From: Sulfurimonas sp.
GTDB taxonomy: Bacteria; Campylobacterota; Campylobacteria; Campylobacterales; Sulfurimonadaceae
Direction: 5' to 3'
Length of the DNA: 64,000 nucleotides
Assembly (NCBI RefSeq): GCF_016744025.1
Contig: NZ_JADGFC010000002.1
Span: forward strand, 26,468-90,467
Of the stretch, positions 18,298-27,896 are shown piece after piece (position 1 is the first letter of the stretch; each line of letters begins with the position of its first letter). The notes beneath the pieces were generated by a model that did not search any database, had not been told where the DNA came from, and saw nothing but the letters and a program-made list of their open reading frames with translations. Made by a program: the position numbers and the translations under genes.

Positions 18298-19629
18298 TTA
18301 GAAGTTGTAACGAGCTACAAAACGAACAATATCGTTGTGATCTTCTGCTGTAGAACCATTATCTTTATCAAAGTCTTGAGAGATATAAGCTGCTAATAAG
18401 TTTACATCACCAACTTTAACTTTATATACTAATTCTATATCTAATAAGTCTTGTCCTTGACTTTTAGAACTTGCATCTGTGTATCTCTTTAAGCTAGCCT
18501 TACCAGTATCTGACATTGAACCTTGAAGTATAATTTTACCATAGTTACCAGTGTTATAAACACCTTTTAACATTATAGTATTTGAATCAAGTGCAATCCA
18601 ATCTTGGTTGGCAATCATTTGAGTATAAAGTGGTGTTTTAACACCAGTTGTGTTTCTAATAGCTACATTTGCATCAGTTTCATCACCACTAATTGATGTA
18701 TATGCTAAAGATAAAGATAAAGCGTCAATTGGTTTCATTCCAATTTTAGCACCAAGTGCTGTTGTATTTGCCATTTTAACTGCTTTAAAATTATCAGGTG
18801 CAATTTGACCACCTTGAAGACCGAAGTTAAGACCCATTGGTAAGTCTTTAGAAGCAACTTTTGCATCAAGCCACATAACATTCGCACCAATATCTCCAGC
18901 AGTCAAAGTTGTTGCAATTTTTGCTAAATCATAGTATGAAGCAGTAACTGTAGTCATTGGTAATGACTTATTTTGAACAGTTAACATATATGCAGTTCCG
19001 CCAACTGTAGTTGTACCACCAGCATCAGCACTAACTACTAAATCAGTAAATGAGCTCATGTTGTTACCAAAACCATTACCATTACCTTTAGCAACATAAG
19101 CACCAACGATAGTAGTTTTTGGAATATCAGTATTAACTACTAATCCAGCGTCGAAAGTATTTTTGAATACATTCCAACCTTCTGAGAATGCAAATGGAGA
19201 AAGTGCTTTAGGAAGCTCTTGACGACCAAGCTTAATAGTTGTTTTTCCCATTTTTTTAGCTATAAATAATTTACTAAAGTAAATGTCATCAGAAATTGAT
19301 TTTTCAGTTCCTGTAGTGCCATTTGTATTTTGCATATCAGCATTAACAAGATTTTTTTCTAATCCAAGTGTAGTTAAATAATTAATTTGTGAACCAAATG
19401 TGAAATCATTTTTAAGATCAGCATCTAAGTTTAATTGAACACCGAAATTTCCTTTTGAATTAGCTGCACCACCATTAGCAGTAAATAAGTCTTTGCCACC
19501 ATTGTTACCCAACGTATTATAGTAAACCACTGCTTGACCAGTTGTTACAATATCGATACCCTTATCAGCAGCTACTGCTGATGTTACGATTAGCGACGCT
19601 GCCGCTAAAGAAACTAAAGTTTTTTTCAT
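18298..19629 (-). CDS. Major outer-membrane porin
   Basis: About 443 residues with a classical signal peptide (MKKTLVSLAAASLIVTSAVA, cut near AAD) and long amphipathic beta-strand pattern ending in an aromatic residue (RFVARYNF), the usual signal for outer-membrane insertion. KLGRQELPKALSPF and GVYNTGNYGKI match the OprD/OM-porin style of Campylobacterota. It probably forms a general or solute-specific pore. The track extends to an upstream codon, but AGGAG lies seven nucleotides before the ATG at 19629. A 110-nt leader with a hairpin precedes it. Confidence 0.88.
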   Translation of the reverse strand: MKKTLVSLAAASLIVTSAVAADKGIDIVTTGQAVVYYNTLGNNGGKDLFTANGGAANSKGNFGVQLNLDADLKNDFTFGSQINYLTTLGLEKNLVNADMQNTNGTTGTEKSISDDIYFSKLFIAKKMGKTTIKLGRQELPKALSPFAFSEGWNVFKNTFDAGLVVNTDIPKTTIVGAYVAKGNGNGFGNNMSSFTDLVVSADAGGTTTVGGTAYMLTVQNKSLPMTTVTASYYDLAKIATTLTAGDIGANVMWLDAKVASKDLPMGLNFGLQGGQIAPDNFKAVKMANTTALGAKIGMKPIDALSLSLAYTSISGDETDANVAIRNTTGVKTPLYTQMIANQDWIALDSNTIMLKGVYNTGNYGKIILQGSMSDTGKASLKRYTDASSKSQGQDLLDIELVYKVKVGDVNLLAAYISQDFDKDNGSTAEDHNDIVRFVARYNF

Positions 19630-19710
19630 TCTAATTCTCCTGTTTTTTTTAAACGATACCACTTAAGAGAAGTGATAACTGAGTAACAGAAATGTCATTC
19701 AACTATCCCT

Positions 19711-19735
19711 TCTCAAAGTGTGGTTCATTTTGAGA
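19711..19735 (-). promoter_or_regulatory. Hairpin in the porin mRNA leader
   Basis: TCTCAAA and TTTGAGA form a 7-bp stem with an 11-nt loop about 80 nt before the porin ATG on the minus strand. A TACAAT hexamer just upstream (19742-19747) is a candidate -10 box, which would place the hairpin at the 5' end of the mRNA, where it could stabilise the transcript. No long gene lies between the porin and the RDD gene; the rest of this 283-bp gap shows nothing else clear. Confidence 0.35.
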
Positions 19736-19900
19736 CCTCATATTGTACAAAGGTAATTTTTAAATTAAGTTTAAAGTGTCTTTTTTATTAGTTATTTGTT
19801 ACCTTTTGTGCTTTAATAGAGTAATTTGTCATTATCTGACTGACTTTTAGCCTAAAACTCATGCTTAACTTTATAAACTTAAGCCAAAGTATTAATCTGA

Positions 19901-19906
19901 TATAAT
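19901..19906 (+). promoter_or_regulatory. -10 box directly before the RDD gene
   Basis: A perfect TATAAT sits 6 nt before the ATG at 19913, within the palindrome CTGAT-ATA-ATCAG. Transcription would begin at or next to the start codon, giving a leaderless mRNA. No Shine-Dalgarno sequence is present upstream, which agrees. Confidence 0.5.
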
Positions 19907-19912
19907 CAGTTT

Positions 19913-20377
19913 ATGAGATTCAGAAATATTAAAAAACAACAGAAAAACAAAATAGATAAGACAAAAGTAAAATATGTGTACGCAAAATACATAGATAGAG
20001 TAAAAGCATTTATTACTGATATGTTTATGATATATGCTCCTATACTATATATTACAGCTTATATTATTATGGACGGAAAGGATGATTTTCAATCATCAGA
20101 AATAGCACCACTTTTAGGTATTACTCTTTATGGGTTTATATACGCTTTACTACTAAGTAAATTTGGTCATACTCTTGGTAAAAAAGCTTATGAAATTAAA
20201 GTTGTAGATGCTAAGACTGGAGAATACATTAGTTTTTTTAAAGCAGCTTTTAGATTTATAGCATTTTTATTTACTGCTGCAACTCTCTTAGGTTTAATTA
20301 TGCCATTTTATAGAAAAGATAAAAAAGCTTTACATGATTTATTATGTGGAACGATTGTAGTTTCAGAAATAAAGTAA
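19913..20377 (+). CDS. RDD family membrane protein
   Basis: A 154-residue protein of the RDD family. YIDRVKAFITDMFMIYAPILYITAYI begins the domain (arginine and aspartates in the first helix), a second helix follows (LLGITLYGFIYALLLSKFGHTLGKKAYEIKVVDAKTG is the family signature), and a third lies near LFTAATLLGLIMPF. The last stretch, KDKKALHDLLCGTIVV, is typical. Function of most RDD proteins is unknown. The start has no ribosome site but a -10 box at leaderless distance. Confidence 0.85.
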   Translation: MRFRNIKKQQKNKIDKTKVKYVYAKYIDRVKAFITDMFMIYAPILYITAYIIMDGKDDFQSSEIAPLLGITLYGFIYALLLSKFGHTLGKKAYEIKVVDAKTGEYISFFKAAFRFIAFLFTAATLLGLIMPFYRKDKKALHDLLCGTIVVSEIK

Positions 20378-20447
20378 GGCTTAATTAGTTAAATCTATAT
20401 AAATATTTATGAATGATTTGTTAAGATAGAAGAAGTTTGATAAATAA

Positions 20448-20476
20448 AAGGGCTAAGACAAAAAGTCCTAGCCCTT
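20448..20476 (+). terminator. Hairpin after the RDD gene
   Basis: AAGGGCTA pairs with TAGCCCTT, continued inward by GAC and GTC around AAAAA after one mismatch. It lies 70 nt after the RDD stop, between convergent RDD and petC genes. There is no T-run after the stem. A smaller hairpin (GAAG/CTTC) follows. Confidence 0.45.
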
Positions 20477-20531
20477 GAATATAGATGAAGTTTTAGCTTC
20501 ATACTTTAGTGACCATAGCGGTCCAAGCGGA

Positions 20532-20575
20532 GTAAAGTGGATTATTCCACTTTACAGACTTACTAGTGTAAGTCT
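20532..20575 (-). terminator. Two adjacent hairpins at the end of petC
   Basis: AGACTTAC/GTAAGTCT (8 bp, loop TAGT, 20556-20575) overlaps the petC stop codon, and GTAAAGTGGA/TCCACTTTAC (10 bp, loop TTAT, 20532-20555) follows directly. Both stems are perfect. Without a T-run they may be a Rho-assisted end or an mRNA stabiliser for the pet operon. Confidence 0.5.
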
Positions 20576-21507
20576 TTCCATACTTGTTTTTTCCAAAGAA
20601 GAGCAAAGATTGCAAATATGACGATATAAATCATTACATTTTTACCTACTTCAGCTCTTTCATGACGTTTAGTATCACCAGCGTCTTTCATATATTCAAT
20701 AACTTTAGCAGCACTATCTGCAGTAACACCAACACGCGGCATAGCTGTACCAGCTAAATGATTTTGAGGATTTTCAATTAGAGTACTAATAAACTGCTCA
20801 TTACGAGAACGGATATACATACTTAAATCTGGTGGTAATTTACCCATATAAGATTTTAGTGAGTCTTGATATTCTAATACTTTGATATCAAATGCTAACT
20901 CATCTTTTTTATCTTTAAATCCTGATTTAGTACCAATTTGAGTCCATTTTTCATAACCAACTGCATGACATCTACCACAAGCATTTTCAAATGCCATTTT
21001 AGGAGTTACATCAGCAGGGCTAACAGCAATAGACTGTAAGTAAGCTACCATATCAGCAATTTCTTGGTCTATGTCTCCACCCATACCATAGAATGGTACC
21101 ATTGGATGCATTTGAGCTTTTGCTTCATCAAACTTATGCTCAACTTTTAAAGCATGTGCAGGATTTTTAATTAGCTCAGCTAAAAATTTAGCATCGTATA
21201 TAGCACCAGCATTACTTAAATCTGGTGGATTAACACCATAGCTTTGTGCTGCCATTACTGAATCCATTGGCGCAGGCATTCCCGCTGTTTCAATTGAGTG
21301 ACAGCCAGCACAACCAGCATTCATCACTAACTCTTTACCGTTTACTGCATTTCCAGTTTTAGTTATTTCTGGTAAATCAGCATATGTAAAATTTTCACTA
21401 TCTACATGCTTGTGCATTACATGGTGAGCATAAGGCTCAACCAAATAATAAGTTACAAGTGAAAAGAATATTACAACTGCTAATATTAATGGTTCTTTAT
21501 TTTTCAT
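20563..21507 (-). CDS. petC: Di-haem cytochrome c1 subunit of the bc1 complex
   Basis: A 314-residue membrane-anchored cytochrome. An N-terminal helix (LILAVVIFFSLVTYYLV) leads to two c-type haem sites, NAGCAGCHS and ENACGRCHA, each in a class I cytochrome c domain, and a C-terminal helix (MIYIVIFAIFALLW) anchors it. This two-haem form is typical of Campylobacterota and differs from mitochondrial cytochrome c1. It passes electrons from the Rieske protein to soluble cytochrome c and on to the cbb3 oxidase. It is the last gene of petABC. Confidence 0.93.
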   Translation of the reverse strand: MKNKEPLILAVVIFFSLVTYYLVEPYAHHVMHKHVDSENFTYADLPEITKTGNAVNGKELVMNAGCAGCHSIETAGMPAPMDSVMAAQSYGVNPPDLSNAGAIYDAKFLAELIKNPAHALKVEHKFDEAKAQMHPMVPFYGMGGDIDQEIADMVAYLQSIAVSPADVTPKMAFENACGRCHAVGYEKWTQIGTKSGFKDKKDELAFDIKVLEYQDSLKSYMGKLPPDLSMYIRSRNEQFISTLIENPQNHLAGTAMPRVGVTADSAAKVIEYMKDAGDTKRHERAEVGKNVMIYIVIFAIFALLWKKQVWKDLH

Positions 21508-21517
21508 CTTTATCTCC

Positions 21518-22732
21518 CTATAACTTTTTTTCTAATGATGTAATAATTGGCAATGCTACCCACATAGCTATAAATATAATAGCTGCATATAGACCAATTG
21601 TACTATATATACCTTCTGGAGGTAGTTTACCCATAGCTGTAAGAACGATCATAACAATAAGCATTCCCCAGAACCAGTACTTAAATGCTCCACGACGAGA
21701 AGCAGGAACAGAATTAGGACTTCTATCTAAGAAAGGTAAGAACACAAAAATAACCTGTGCAAATCCAAATAGTGCTAAACCAAGGTCAATATTAAATGGA
21801 CGTAAAATTTCATAAGACCATAAGAAATACCACTCAGGGTAAATATGAGCAGGTGTTTTAAGACCATCTGCTGGGTCAAAGTTTACTGGATCCATTGCAA
21901 AACCATAATTATAAAAAGTAAGATAGAAAAAGAATATTAAGAAAATTCCAACTACCATCATATCTTTAGACATAAAGTCATTAGCAAATCTCATTACTTT
22001 TGAACCAACTTTGTCGCCATCTAAATATTTTTTAGACTCAGCATCAAAATCAATTTCTTCACCATCTTGATTATTTACGTGTGGTATTCTTAGAGCTGCA
22101 AAGTGAAGTCCAATAAGACCCATAATTGCTAAAGGAACAAGAAGAACGTGTAACATAAAGAAACGACCTAAGAATGCTTGTGCAGGAACATAATCCCCAC
22201 GAATCCACTCTACTAAACCGTCTGCATGTAATGAACCACCGCTAAACAAGTTAGTAATAACCATACCTGCCCAGTAAGACATTTGTCCCCATGGTAACAT
22301 GTAACCTGAAAATGCTTCAGTTGAAAATGCAATAAATAAAAGCATTCCTGAAATCCAAATCATTTCACGACCTTTTTTATAAGAACCGTAATAGATACCT
22401 GTAAACATGTGAATATAGATAACTAAGAAAACTACAGATGCCGCAACACCATGTACATGTCTCCATAACCAACCAAAATCAACTTCTCTCATTATTGTAT
22501 AATTTACACTATTAAATGCTTCATCAACAGTTGGTACGTAGTACATCAATAAAAATATACCAGAAACTACAAGCAGTGCGAAAGTGATTACAAGAACCAT
22601 ACCCATTGCCCATAAGAAGTTAATATTTTTTGGAATCCAATACTCAGATGCCATTACCTTTTCGACTTTTTCAATTGCTAATCTTTGGTTTAACCAATCT
22701 TTAACACTTGTTGCCTTTGTAAAATGTGCCAT
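21518..22732 (-). CDS. petB: Cytochrome b subunit of the bc1 complex
   Basis: A 404-residue cytochrome b with eight or more membrane helices. Haem-binding histidines occur in WLWRHVHGVAAS and MLHVLLVPLAIMGLIGLHF, and PEWYFLW is the quinol-oxidation site motif. It oxidises menaquinol in the inner membrane. Its ribosome site is a run of seven G followed by AGAG, five nucleotides before the ATG. Confidence 0.96.
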   Translation of the reverse strand: MAHFTKATSVKDWLNQRLAIEKVEKVMASEYWIPKNINFLWAMGMVLVITFALLVVSGIFLLMYYVPTVDEAFNSVNYTIMREVDFGWLWRHVHGVAASVVFLVIYIHMFTGIYYGSYKKGREMIWISGMLLFIAFSTEAFSGYMLPWGQMSYWAGMVITNLFSGGSLHADGLVEWIRGDYVPAQAFLGRFFMLHVLLVPLAIMGLIGLHFAALRIPHVNNQDGEEIDFDAESKKYLDGDKVGSKVMRFANDFMSKDMMVVGIFLIFFFYLTFYNYGFAMDPVNFDPADGLKTPAHIYPEWYFLWSYEILRPFNIDLGLALFGFAQVIFVFLPFLDRSPNSVPASRRGAFKYWFWGMLIVMIVLTAMGKLPPEGIYSTIGLYAAIIFIAMWVALPIITSLEKKL

Positions 22733-22750
22733 TTACTCTCCCCCCCTAAT

Positions 22751-23281
22751 TTATAGCGTAACGCCATTATCTTTCATAGTTTGCCACTCAGGACCAACTT
22801 CACCAAGAACTAACGTATTACCTTCAATTTTAAATGGAGGAATATCAAAACCTCTTGGAGGTGGTACTTTTGTTACTAAACCAGATGCGTCAAACTGTCC
22901 ACCGTGACATGCACATAGGAAATCACCTTCAGCCTCTCTAAATGCTGGAATACAGCCTAAGTGAGTACAAAGACCAATAGCAACCATAAAGTTATCATTA
23001 CCAATTTTAATATTTCTGGCTTCTGCTGCTGCGTTACCTTTTTCTTTTTCCATAACTGCTGCTGATTTCTTAAGAACAAAGATAGGTTTCCCTCTCCATT
23101 TCTCAGTAACCATAAGGCCTTCTTCGTATATACTCATATCTAAAGTTGTAAAACCAGCTGCTTTTACACTTGGTAATGGATCCCAACTCTTTTTCATTGC
23201 GACCAATGAACCTACTGCGCCAACTGCTGCTACTGCACCAAACGCTTTACCCATAAAACCTCTACGGCTGTTACTTTTCAT
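22751..23281 (-). CDS. petA: Rieske iron-sulfur subunit of the bc1 complex
   Basis: A 176-residue Rieske protein. A twin-arginine signal (NSRRGFMGKAFG) also serves as membrane anchor, and the [2Fe-2S] ligands are CTHLGC and CACHGGQFD. PPPRGFD follows the cluster-binding fold. It carries electrons from quinol in cytochrome b to cytochrome c1. First gene of the petABC operon. Confidence 0.96.
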   Translation of the reverse strand: MKSNSRRGFMGKAFGAVAAVGAVGSLVAMKKSWDPLPSVKAAGFTTLDMSIYEEGLMVTEKWRGKPIFVLKKSAAVMEKEKGNAAAEARNIKIGNDNFMVAIGLCTHLGCIPAFREAEGDFLCACHGGQFDASGLVTKVPPPRGFDIPPFKIEGNTLVLGEVGPEWQTMKDNGVTL

Positions 23282-23341
23282 ATCTGCTCACTTCAGTGTG
23301 AATTTTAAAGCAAGATTATATACTAAATTACTTTTAAGTAG

Positions 23342-24208
23342 CTATAAATTTAAGCTCTCTTTTATAAAATCACTTAATCTTTCACTATTATGTTCCACAT
23401 TGTAATACTCGTGCTTTTCAAGCCCTTGCAATATTGTCAAAAGTTGACAATTTTCATAATTTTCAACTATAGGAATATTCATTTGATTAAAGAGTTTTTG
23501 GAAGTCTTTAGGGTAATCTTTTCTTTGAATAAAAATTGGTTTACCACCTGAAGCTAAATTTTCTAAAGCTGCTTGAGGAGACGCAGTTATTAAAATTTTT
23601 GATTTTTTTATAACTTCATCATAATCTTCAAATTCATGGTTATTTTGAAATTTATCTTTTAACATATCTTCATAATCAAGAAAATAATAAAAACCTAAAA
23701 GTAAATCTGGATTTAAACTATCTAGAAGTGAGATATTTTCTTCTAGTTCTTTTTCATAATCATCATCTCCAAAAAACAGAGAAAGTTCTATACTTTTTTC
23801 ACACTTATCAAAATACTTATCATCAATCACAACTGTCTTACAAATATCTGTTCCATCTAAATATGGAGAAATTAAAAATTCTTCATTTTCTTTTTTATCA
23901 TCTTTACTATCTGCGATTCTTATAAACTTAGAAAAATATTTTCTCATGTCATCCAACATTATTGGATTTGCCTCATCAGAATCAAAAATAATTCTATCAC
24001 CATGATGTGATATTTGCGGGATATTTCGAACCACATCTATCCCAACACTTGTATCAATACCAAACTCAGATGCCACTTGTGCAATACGAAAATCTGAACA
24101 TAGAAGTGTAATATCAACACCCTTTAAAAGACGTATTATTGTGCTTGCTCTTCTAAATCTATCTAAACCTATTCTATGACCTGTATGTACGTAGTAAAAT
24201 GTCTTCAT
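23342..24208 (-). CDS. Glycosyltransferase-like protein of unknown function
   Basis: 288 residues. The start (YYVHTGHRIGLDRFRRASTIIRLL) looks like the N-terminal Rossmann half of a GT-B glycosyltransferase, with the GH..GL loop where UDP-sugar enzymes have GGH.G. The end (KSKILITASPQAALENLASGGKPIFIQRKDYP) fits the C-terminal half, where a donor sugar would bind. The middle is rich in acidic residues. No exact family is recognised and activity is inference. It lies between petA and mnmG with no clear link to either. Confidence 0.6.
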   Translation of the reverse strand: MKTFYYVHTGHRIGLDRFRRASTIIRLLKGVDITLLCSDFRIAQVASEFGIDTSVGIDVVRNIPQISHHGDRIIFDSDEANPIMLDDMRKYFSKFIRIADSKDDKKENEEFLISPYLDGTDICKTVVIDDKYFDKCEKSIELSLFFGDDDYEKELEENISLLDSLNPDLLLGFYYFLDYEDMLKDKFQNNHEFEDYDEVIKKSKILITASPQAALENLASGGKPIFIQRKDYPKDFQKLFNQMNIPIVENYENCQLLTILQGLEKHEYYNVEHNSERLSDFIKESLNL

Positions 24209-24277
24209 TAATTTTCCTATTTATTCGTAAAAAGAACGAGTCTCTTTTACTTTGTATCGACCTTATGGTCACTTAGA

Positions 24278-26155
24278 TTATTTTTTCTTCTTTGCAATTC
24301 TTATATAAATATGTAGTATTTCTACAGCTGCAGGTGTTATTCCACTTATTTGCATTGCAGCTTGAAGTGTAGGAGGGTTAAACTCTTCTAGTTTTTCAAC
24401 TATTTCTTTAGATAAACCACTTACTTGTTTAAAATTAAAACCTTCAGGTATAGCAATTTTTAGATACTTTTTCATTCTCTGTATCTCTTCGCTTTGTTTT
24501 TCTATATAACGTGCATACTTACCTTCTACTAATATTTCTTCTTTTATGTAATCATCATATATATCTAACTCAGGGATTAACTTTATCATCTTATCGACAT
24601 CAAAACTCTTTCTTGCAACTAACTGCTGAGCTGTAGAAATATCTTTAATCGCCACTTCATCCATTGACTCTAAAAATGATATAAATTCTTTGTTTGGTGT
24701 GAACTTTGTATCTTCTAAAAGTTGAGCACCTTCTTTTATTTGCTTATTTTTTAACTCTACATTGTGATAAAATTCATCACTTAAAAGTCCAAGTTTATTT
24801 CCATAGTAACTAAGTCTTGTGTCAGAAGATTCTTCACGAAGAAGTAGTCTATATTCAGCACGTGAAGTAAACATTCTATAAGGCTCATTTGTTCCCTTAG
24901 TTACAAGGTCATCAATAAGAACACCTATATAAGCCTCATCACGTCTTAAAATAAGAGGTTCTTTTTCTTGTATAGAAAGAGCCGCGTTTATCCCAGCCAT
25001 AAGACCTTGAGCAGCTGCTTCTTCATAACCTGTTGTTCCATTGATTTGTCCCGCTAAATAAAGACCTGATATTTTTTTAGTCTCTAAGGAATGTCTCAGT
25101 TCACGTGGATCTACAAAGTCATACTCTATAGCATAGCCATAACGAACTATCTTTGCATTCTCTAGACCTTTTACAGACTTTATCATTTCACGTTGCACTT
25201 CGGGTGGAAGAGAAGTTGACAAACCATTTATATAACATTCTGTATTGTCCATTGTTTGTGGTTCTATAAAAAGATGGTGTCTATCTTTATCTGCAAATTT
25301 ACTTACTTTATCTTCTATACTTGGACAGTATCTTGGACTTTTACCTGCTATTTGACCTGTAAAAAGTGGTGCTCTGTAAAAATTTGAAGAGATTATTTCA
25401 TGTGTTGACTCGTTTGTATAAGCTATAAAACATGGAAGTTGTTTTTTTGTTGCTCTAAATTCTTCTCTATTAGTACGAAAGCTAAATGGACTAGGAAGTT
25501 CATCCCCACCTTGCTCTTCCATAACAGAAAAATCAATAGTTGAGCTATCTATTCTTGCACAAGTACCAGTTTTAAGACGTGATAAACTTAAGCCACAATC
25601 ATCTTTAAGTGAAGCACTTAAGCCTTCACTTCTCTCTTCTCCGTAGCGTCCACCTTTTTTTTGAACTTCTCCAATATGAAGAATTCCATTTAAAAATGTT
25701 CCTGAAGTTACAATTACTTTTTTAGCTTTATATTCATTTAGCAGGTCAGTTTTCACACCTTTAACAGTAGCATCTTCAATAATCAAAGACTCCGCTGTTT
25801 CTTGTACTAAGTGTAAGTTTGGAGTATTAAGTACTACATTTCTAGCAATAACTCTATATTTATCCATATCAATTTGTGCACGGCTTCCACGAACAGCTGG
25901 GCCTTTAGTTTGATTAAGTATACGAAATTGTATTCCAGCTTCATCCGTAATAAGACCCATCTCTCCACCAAGTGCATCTAACTCACGAACTAAGTGACCC
26001 TTAGCTAAACCACCTATTGCAGGATTACAACTTGTAGCACCAACATTATCAGCTAGCATTGAAATCATAAGAGTCTTGTTTCCCATTCTTGCAGAGGACA
26101 AAGCAGCTTCTACACCAGCATGTCCTCCACCAATAATTATTACATCATAATTCAT
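24278..26155 (-). CDS. mnmG: tRNA uridine 5-carboxymethylaminomethyl modification enzyme
   Basis: About 625 residues. [22 protein letters not shown] is the FAD motif, [20 protein letters not shown] and [12 protein letters not shown] are signature blocks, [22 protein letters not shown] binds FAD and the helical C-terminal domain ([28 protein letters not shown]) ends the protein. With MnmE it modifies U34 of several tRNAs. The track starts ten codons early; the ATG at 26155, with AGGA eight nucleotides upstream, gives the family start [11 protein letters not shown]. An mnmD-like gene for the last step of the same modification lies nearby. Confidence 0.97.
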   Translation of the reverse strand: MNYDVIIIGGGHAGVEAALSSARMGNKTLMISMLADNVGATSCNPAIGGLAKGHLVRELDALGGEMGLITDEAGIQFRILNQTKGPAVRGSRAQIDMDKYRVIARNVVLNTPNLHLVQETAESLIIEDATVKGVKTDLLNEYKAKKVIVTSGTFLNGILHIGEVQKKGGRYGEERSEGLSASLKDDCGLSLSRLKTGTCARIDSSTIDFSVMEEQGGDELPSPFSFRTNREEFRATKKQLPCFIAYTNESTHEIISSNFYRAPLFTGQIAGKSPRYCPSIEDKVSKFADKDRHHLFIEPQTMDNTECYINGLSTSLPPEVQREMIKSVKGLENAKIVRYGYAIEYDFVDPRELRHSLETKKISGLYLAGQINGTTGYEEAAAQGLMAGINAALSIQEKEPLILRRDEAYIGVLIDDLVTKGTNEPYRMFTSRAEYRLLLREESSDTRLSYYGNKLGLLSDEFYHNVELKNKQIKEGAQLLEDTKFTPNKEFISFLESMDEVAIKDISTAQQLVARKSFDVDKMIKLIPELDIYDDYIKEEILVEGKYARYIEKQSEEIQRMKKYLKIAIPEGFNFKQVSGLSKEIVEKLEEFNPPTLQAAMQISGITPAAVEILHIYIRIAKKKK

Positions 26156-26295
26156 ATATTTATTCCTACTGTTTATACATCTCAACTAAAGCTTCGCCTT
26201 TGGCGAGAAAAATTTTAATTTTTAATTTAGCCGAATTTTATCATATTTGAGTATCATTACCATAATATATATAGAATTACTTAAGGTTTTTCAAA

Positions 26296-26499
26296 ATGAG
26301 TGAAGATACAAAAGATTTATTTAAAGATTATGTTCCAGAAGTTATTGACTTTGATGAAGAAGTTGATGGTAATGATGAGCATAAAGTTAGAGAAGAACAT
26401 CTAAATACAAAAGAAGCTCTTCTTAAAAAAATTAAAGAGAAAAACTCGAATAAAAGAAGTTTTAGACTACCTATTCGAACAGAAAATGAAAAAAGTTAA
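26296..26499 (+). CDS. Small acidic-basic protein of unknown function
   Basis: 67 residues: an acidic first half (DYVPEVIDFDEEVDGNDEH) and a basic second half (KEALLKKIKEKNSNKRSFRLP). It is probably largely disordered or helical. AAGG lies in the leader nine nucleotides upstream, and ribE follows 27 nt downstream, so the two may be co-transcribed. No family recognised. Confidence 0.6.
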   Translation: MSEDTKDLFKDYVPEVIDFDEEVDGNDEHKVREEHLNTKEALLKKIKEKNSNKRSFRLPIRTENEKS

Positions 26500-26526
26500 A
26501 GAAGAAATCATAATAAAAGGACACAC

Positions 26527-27147
26527 TTGTTTACAGGTCTTATAAGAGAAATGGCTACAGTTAAAAGCTTCTCAGGAAGTGAGTTAAGTGTAAGATCAAA
26601 ATACAAAGCAAAGCTTGGTGATTCTATTGCCATCAATGGAGCATGCCTAAGTGTTGTTAAACTTTCAAACGATGGATTTAGTGTAGAGTTATCTCCAGAA
26701 TCTCAAAAACACTTAGTTCTTGAAAACTACCAGAATGAAGTTCATATTGAACCTGCTATGATGATGGGTGATAGATTTGAAGGACATATTGTTCAAGGGC
26801 ATACAGATGCTATCGGTACAATTAAAGAGATAAGAAATAGTGGAAATTCTTTTGATGTATTTATAAATATCGACAAAAAGTTCATCCCATATATTGTGCC
26901 AAAAGGTTCAATAACTATAGATGGAGTAAGTCTGACAGTTAATGATGTTAACTCGGAAAGTTTTAGACTTACTATCATACCAATAACGATGAAAGAGACT
27001 CTTTTTAAAAACTATCGTAAAGGTAGTAGAGTAAATGTTGAAACAGATATGTTTGCAAGATATGTCTCACATATCATATCTCATCAATCTAAGAAGAGTA
27101 AAGATATAACATGGGATGACGTAGACTCTATTTCAGCTAGATACTAA
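26527..27147 (+). CDS. ribE: Riboflavin synthase, alpha chain
   Basis: A 206-residue protein with two lumazine-binding repeats: MFTGLI... SIAINGACLSVV and FEGHIVQGHTDAIG... GSITIDGVSLTVNDV. It joins two molecules of dimethylribityllumazine to give riboflavin. The start is TTG, confirmed by the invariant MFTGL beginning and by AAGGA five nucleotides upstream. Its stop overlaps the stop of the convergent mnmD-like gene. Confidence 0.95.
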   Translation: MFTGLIREMATVKSFSGSELSVRSKYKAKLGDSIAINGACLSVVKLSNDGFSVELSPESQKHLVLENYQNEVHIEPAMMMGDRFEGHIVQGHTDAIGTIKEIRNSGNSFDVFINIDKKFIPYIVPKGSITIDGVSLTVNDVNSESFRLTIIPITMKETLFKNYRKGSRVNVETDMFARYVSHIISHQSKKSKDITWDDVDSISARY

Positions 27148-27896
27148 TCCATTAAAGGTTTAGCATCTGGATTACACGATATCTTGTGTTGCATATCTAC
27201 AAGAGCGAACTCTTCTAGTTTAATTCTAGATGCTACAGTAGATGCTCTTATCCCATCTTCATTATTTAGATAAAGATTAAAGTCATTTTTATACAGAGCA
27301 AGTCTTATTGCAAGAGCTATTGAATAAGTAGTTAGCACTCCATCTTTTTTCATCGCATTTTTAATATCTTCAAAATATTGTAAAGTCCAAAGCATTGGGT
27401 TAGAACTTGGTGAAAAAGCATCTTGATAAACTATGTCAAACTTATTTTTAAATTCCCTCACATATTCTCTTGCATCTCCAATAAAAATCTCTATATGAAA
27501 ATCTGCATCACGATAGATGCCATGCTCACACAACTCTATAATTATGTGTTTAAACTCATCAAACTCTTTGGGATAGCTAAAATCTTTTAAAGATGATATA
27601 AGAGTAGCATCTAACTCAGGAGAATAGATATTTAGCTTAGATGTAAGGGAATGCTTTTTATGATAATAAAGCGTAGCTAGAGTATTAAAACCTAAACCAT
27701 AACAAATATCTAGTATATTAATTTCTTTTTGATTTTCTTTGATTTTAAAAGCTGGATGTACATGCTTTAAAAGCGACTCTTTCGTCGCTCCATCTTTTGT
27801 AGAGTGATAGTGTTCATCATACTCTTTTGAATAAGCTGTAAATGAACCATCTTCACTTAAAACTATCTCATGAAGTTCATCATTAAATTTATCCAC
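27144..27896 (-). CDS. MnmD-like tRNA aminomethyl-uridine methyltransferase
   Basis: A 250-residue protein that matches the methyltransferase half of MnmC: SKEYDEHYHSTKDGATKESLLKHV at the N-terminus, DICYGLGFNTLATLYY as the SAM-binding turn and YQDAFSPSSNPMLWT as the DAF-P-NP-LW motif. It would finish the methylaminomethyl side chain on U34 after MnmG/MnmE, and stands alone without the FAD half (as MnmD). Start is GTG, overlapping the upstream stop as TAGTG. Confidence 0.82.
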   Translation of the reverse strand: MDKFNDELHEIVLSEDGSFTAYSKEYDEHYHSTKDGATKESLLKHVHPAFKIKENQKEINILDICYGLGFNTLATLYYHKKHSLTSKLNIYSPELDATLISSLKDFSYPKEFDEFKHIIIELCEHGIYRDADFHIEIFIGDAREYVREFKNKFDIVYQDAFSPSSNPMLWTLQYFEDIKNAMKKDGVLTTYSIALAIRLALYKNDFNLYLNNEDGIRASTVASRIKLEEFALVDMQHKISCNPDAKPLMD

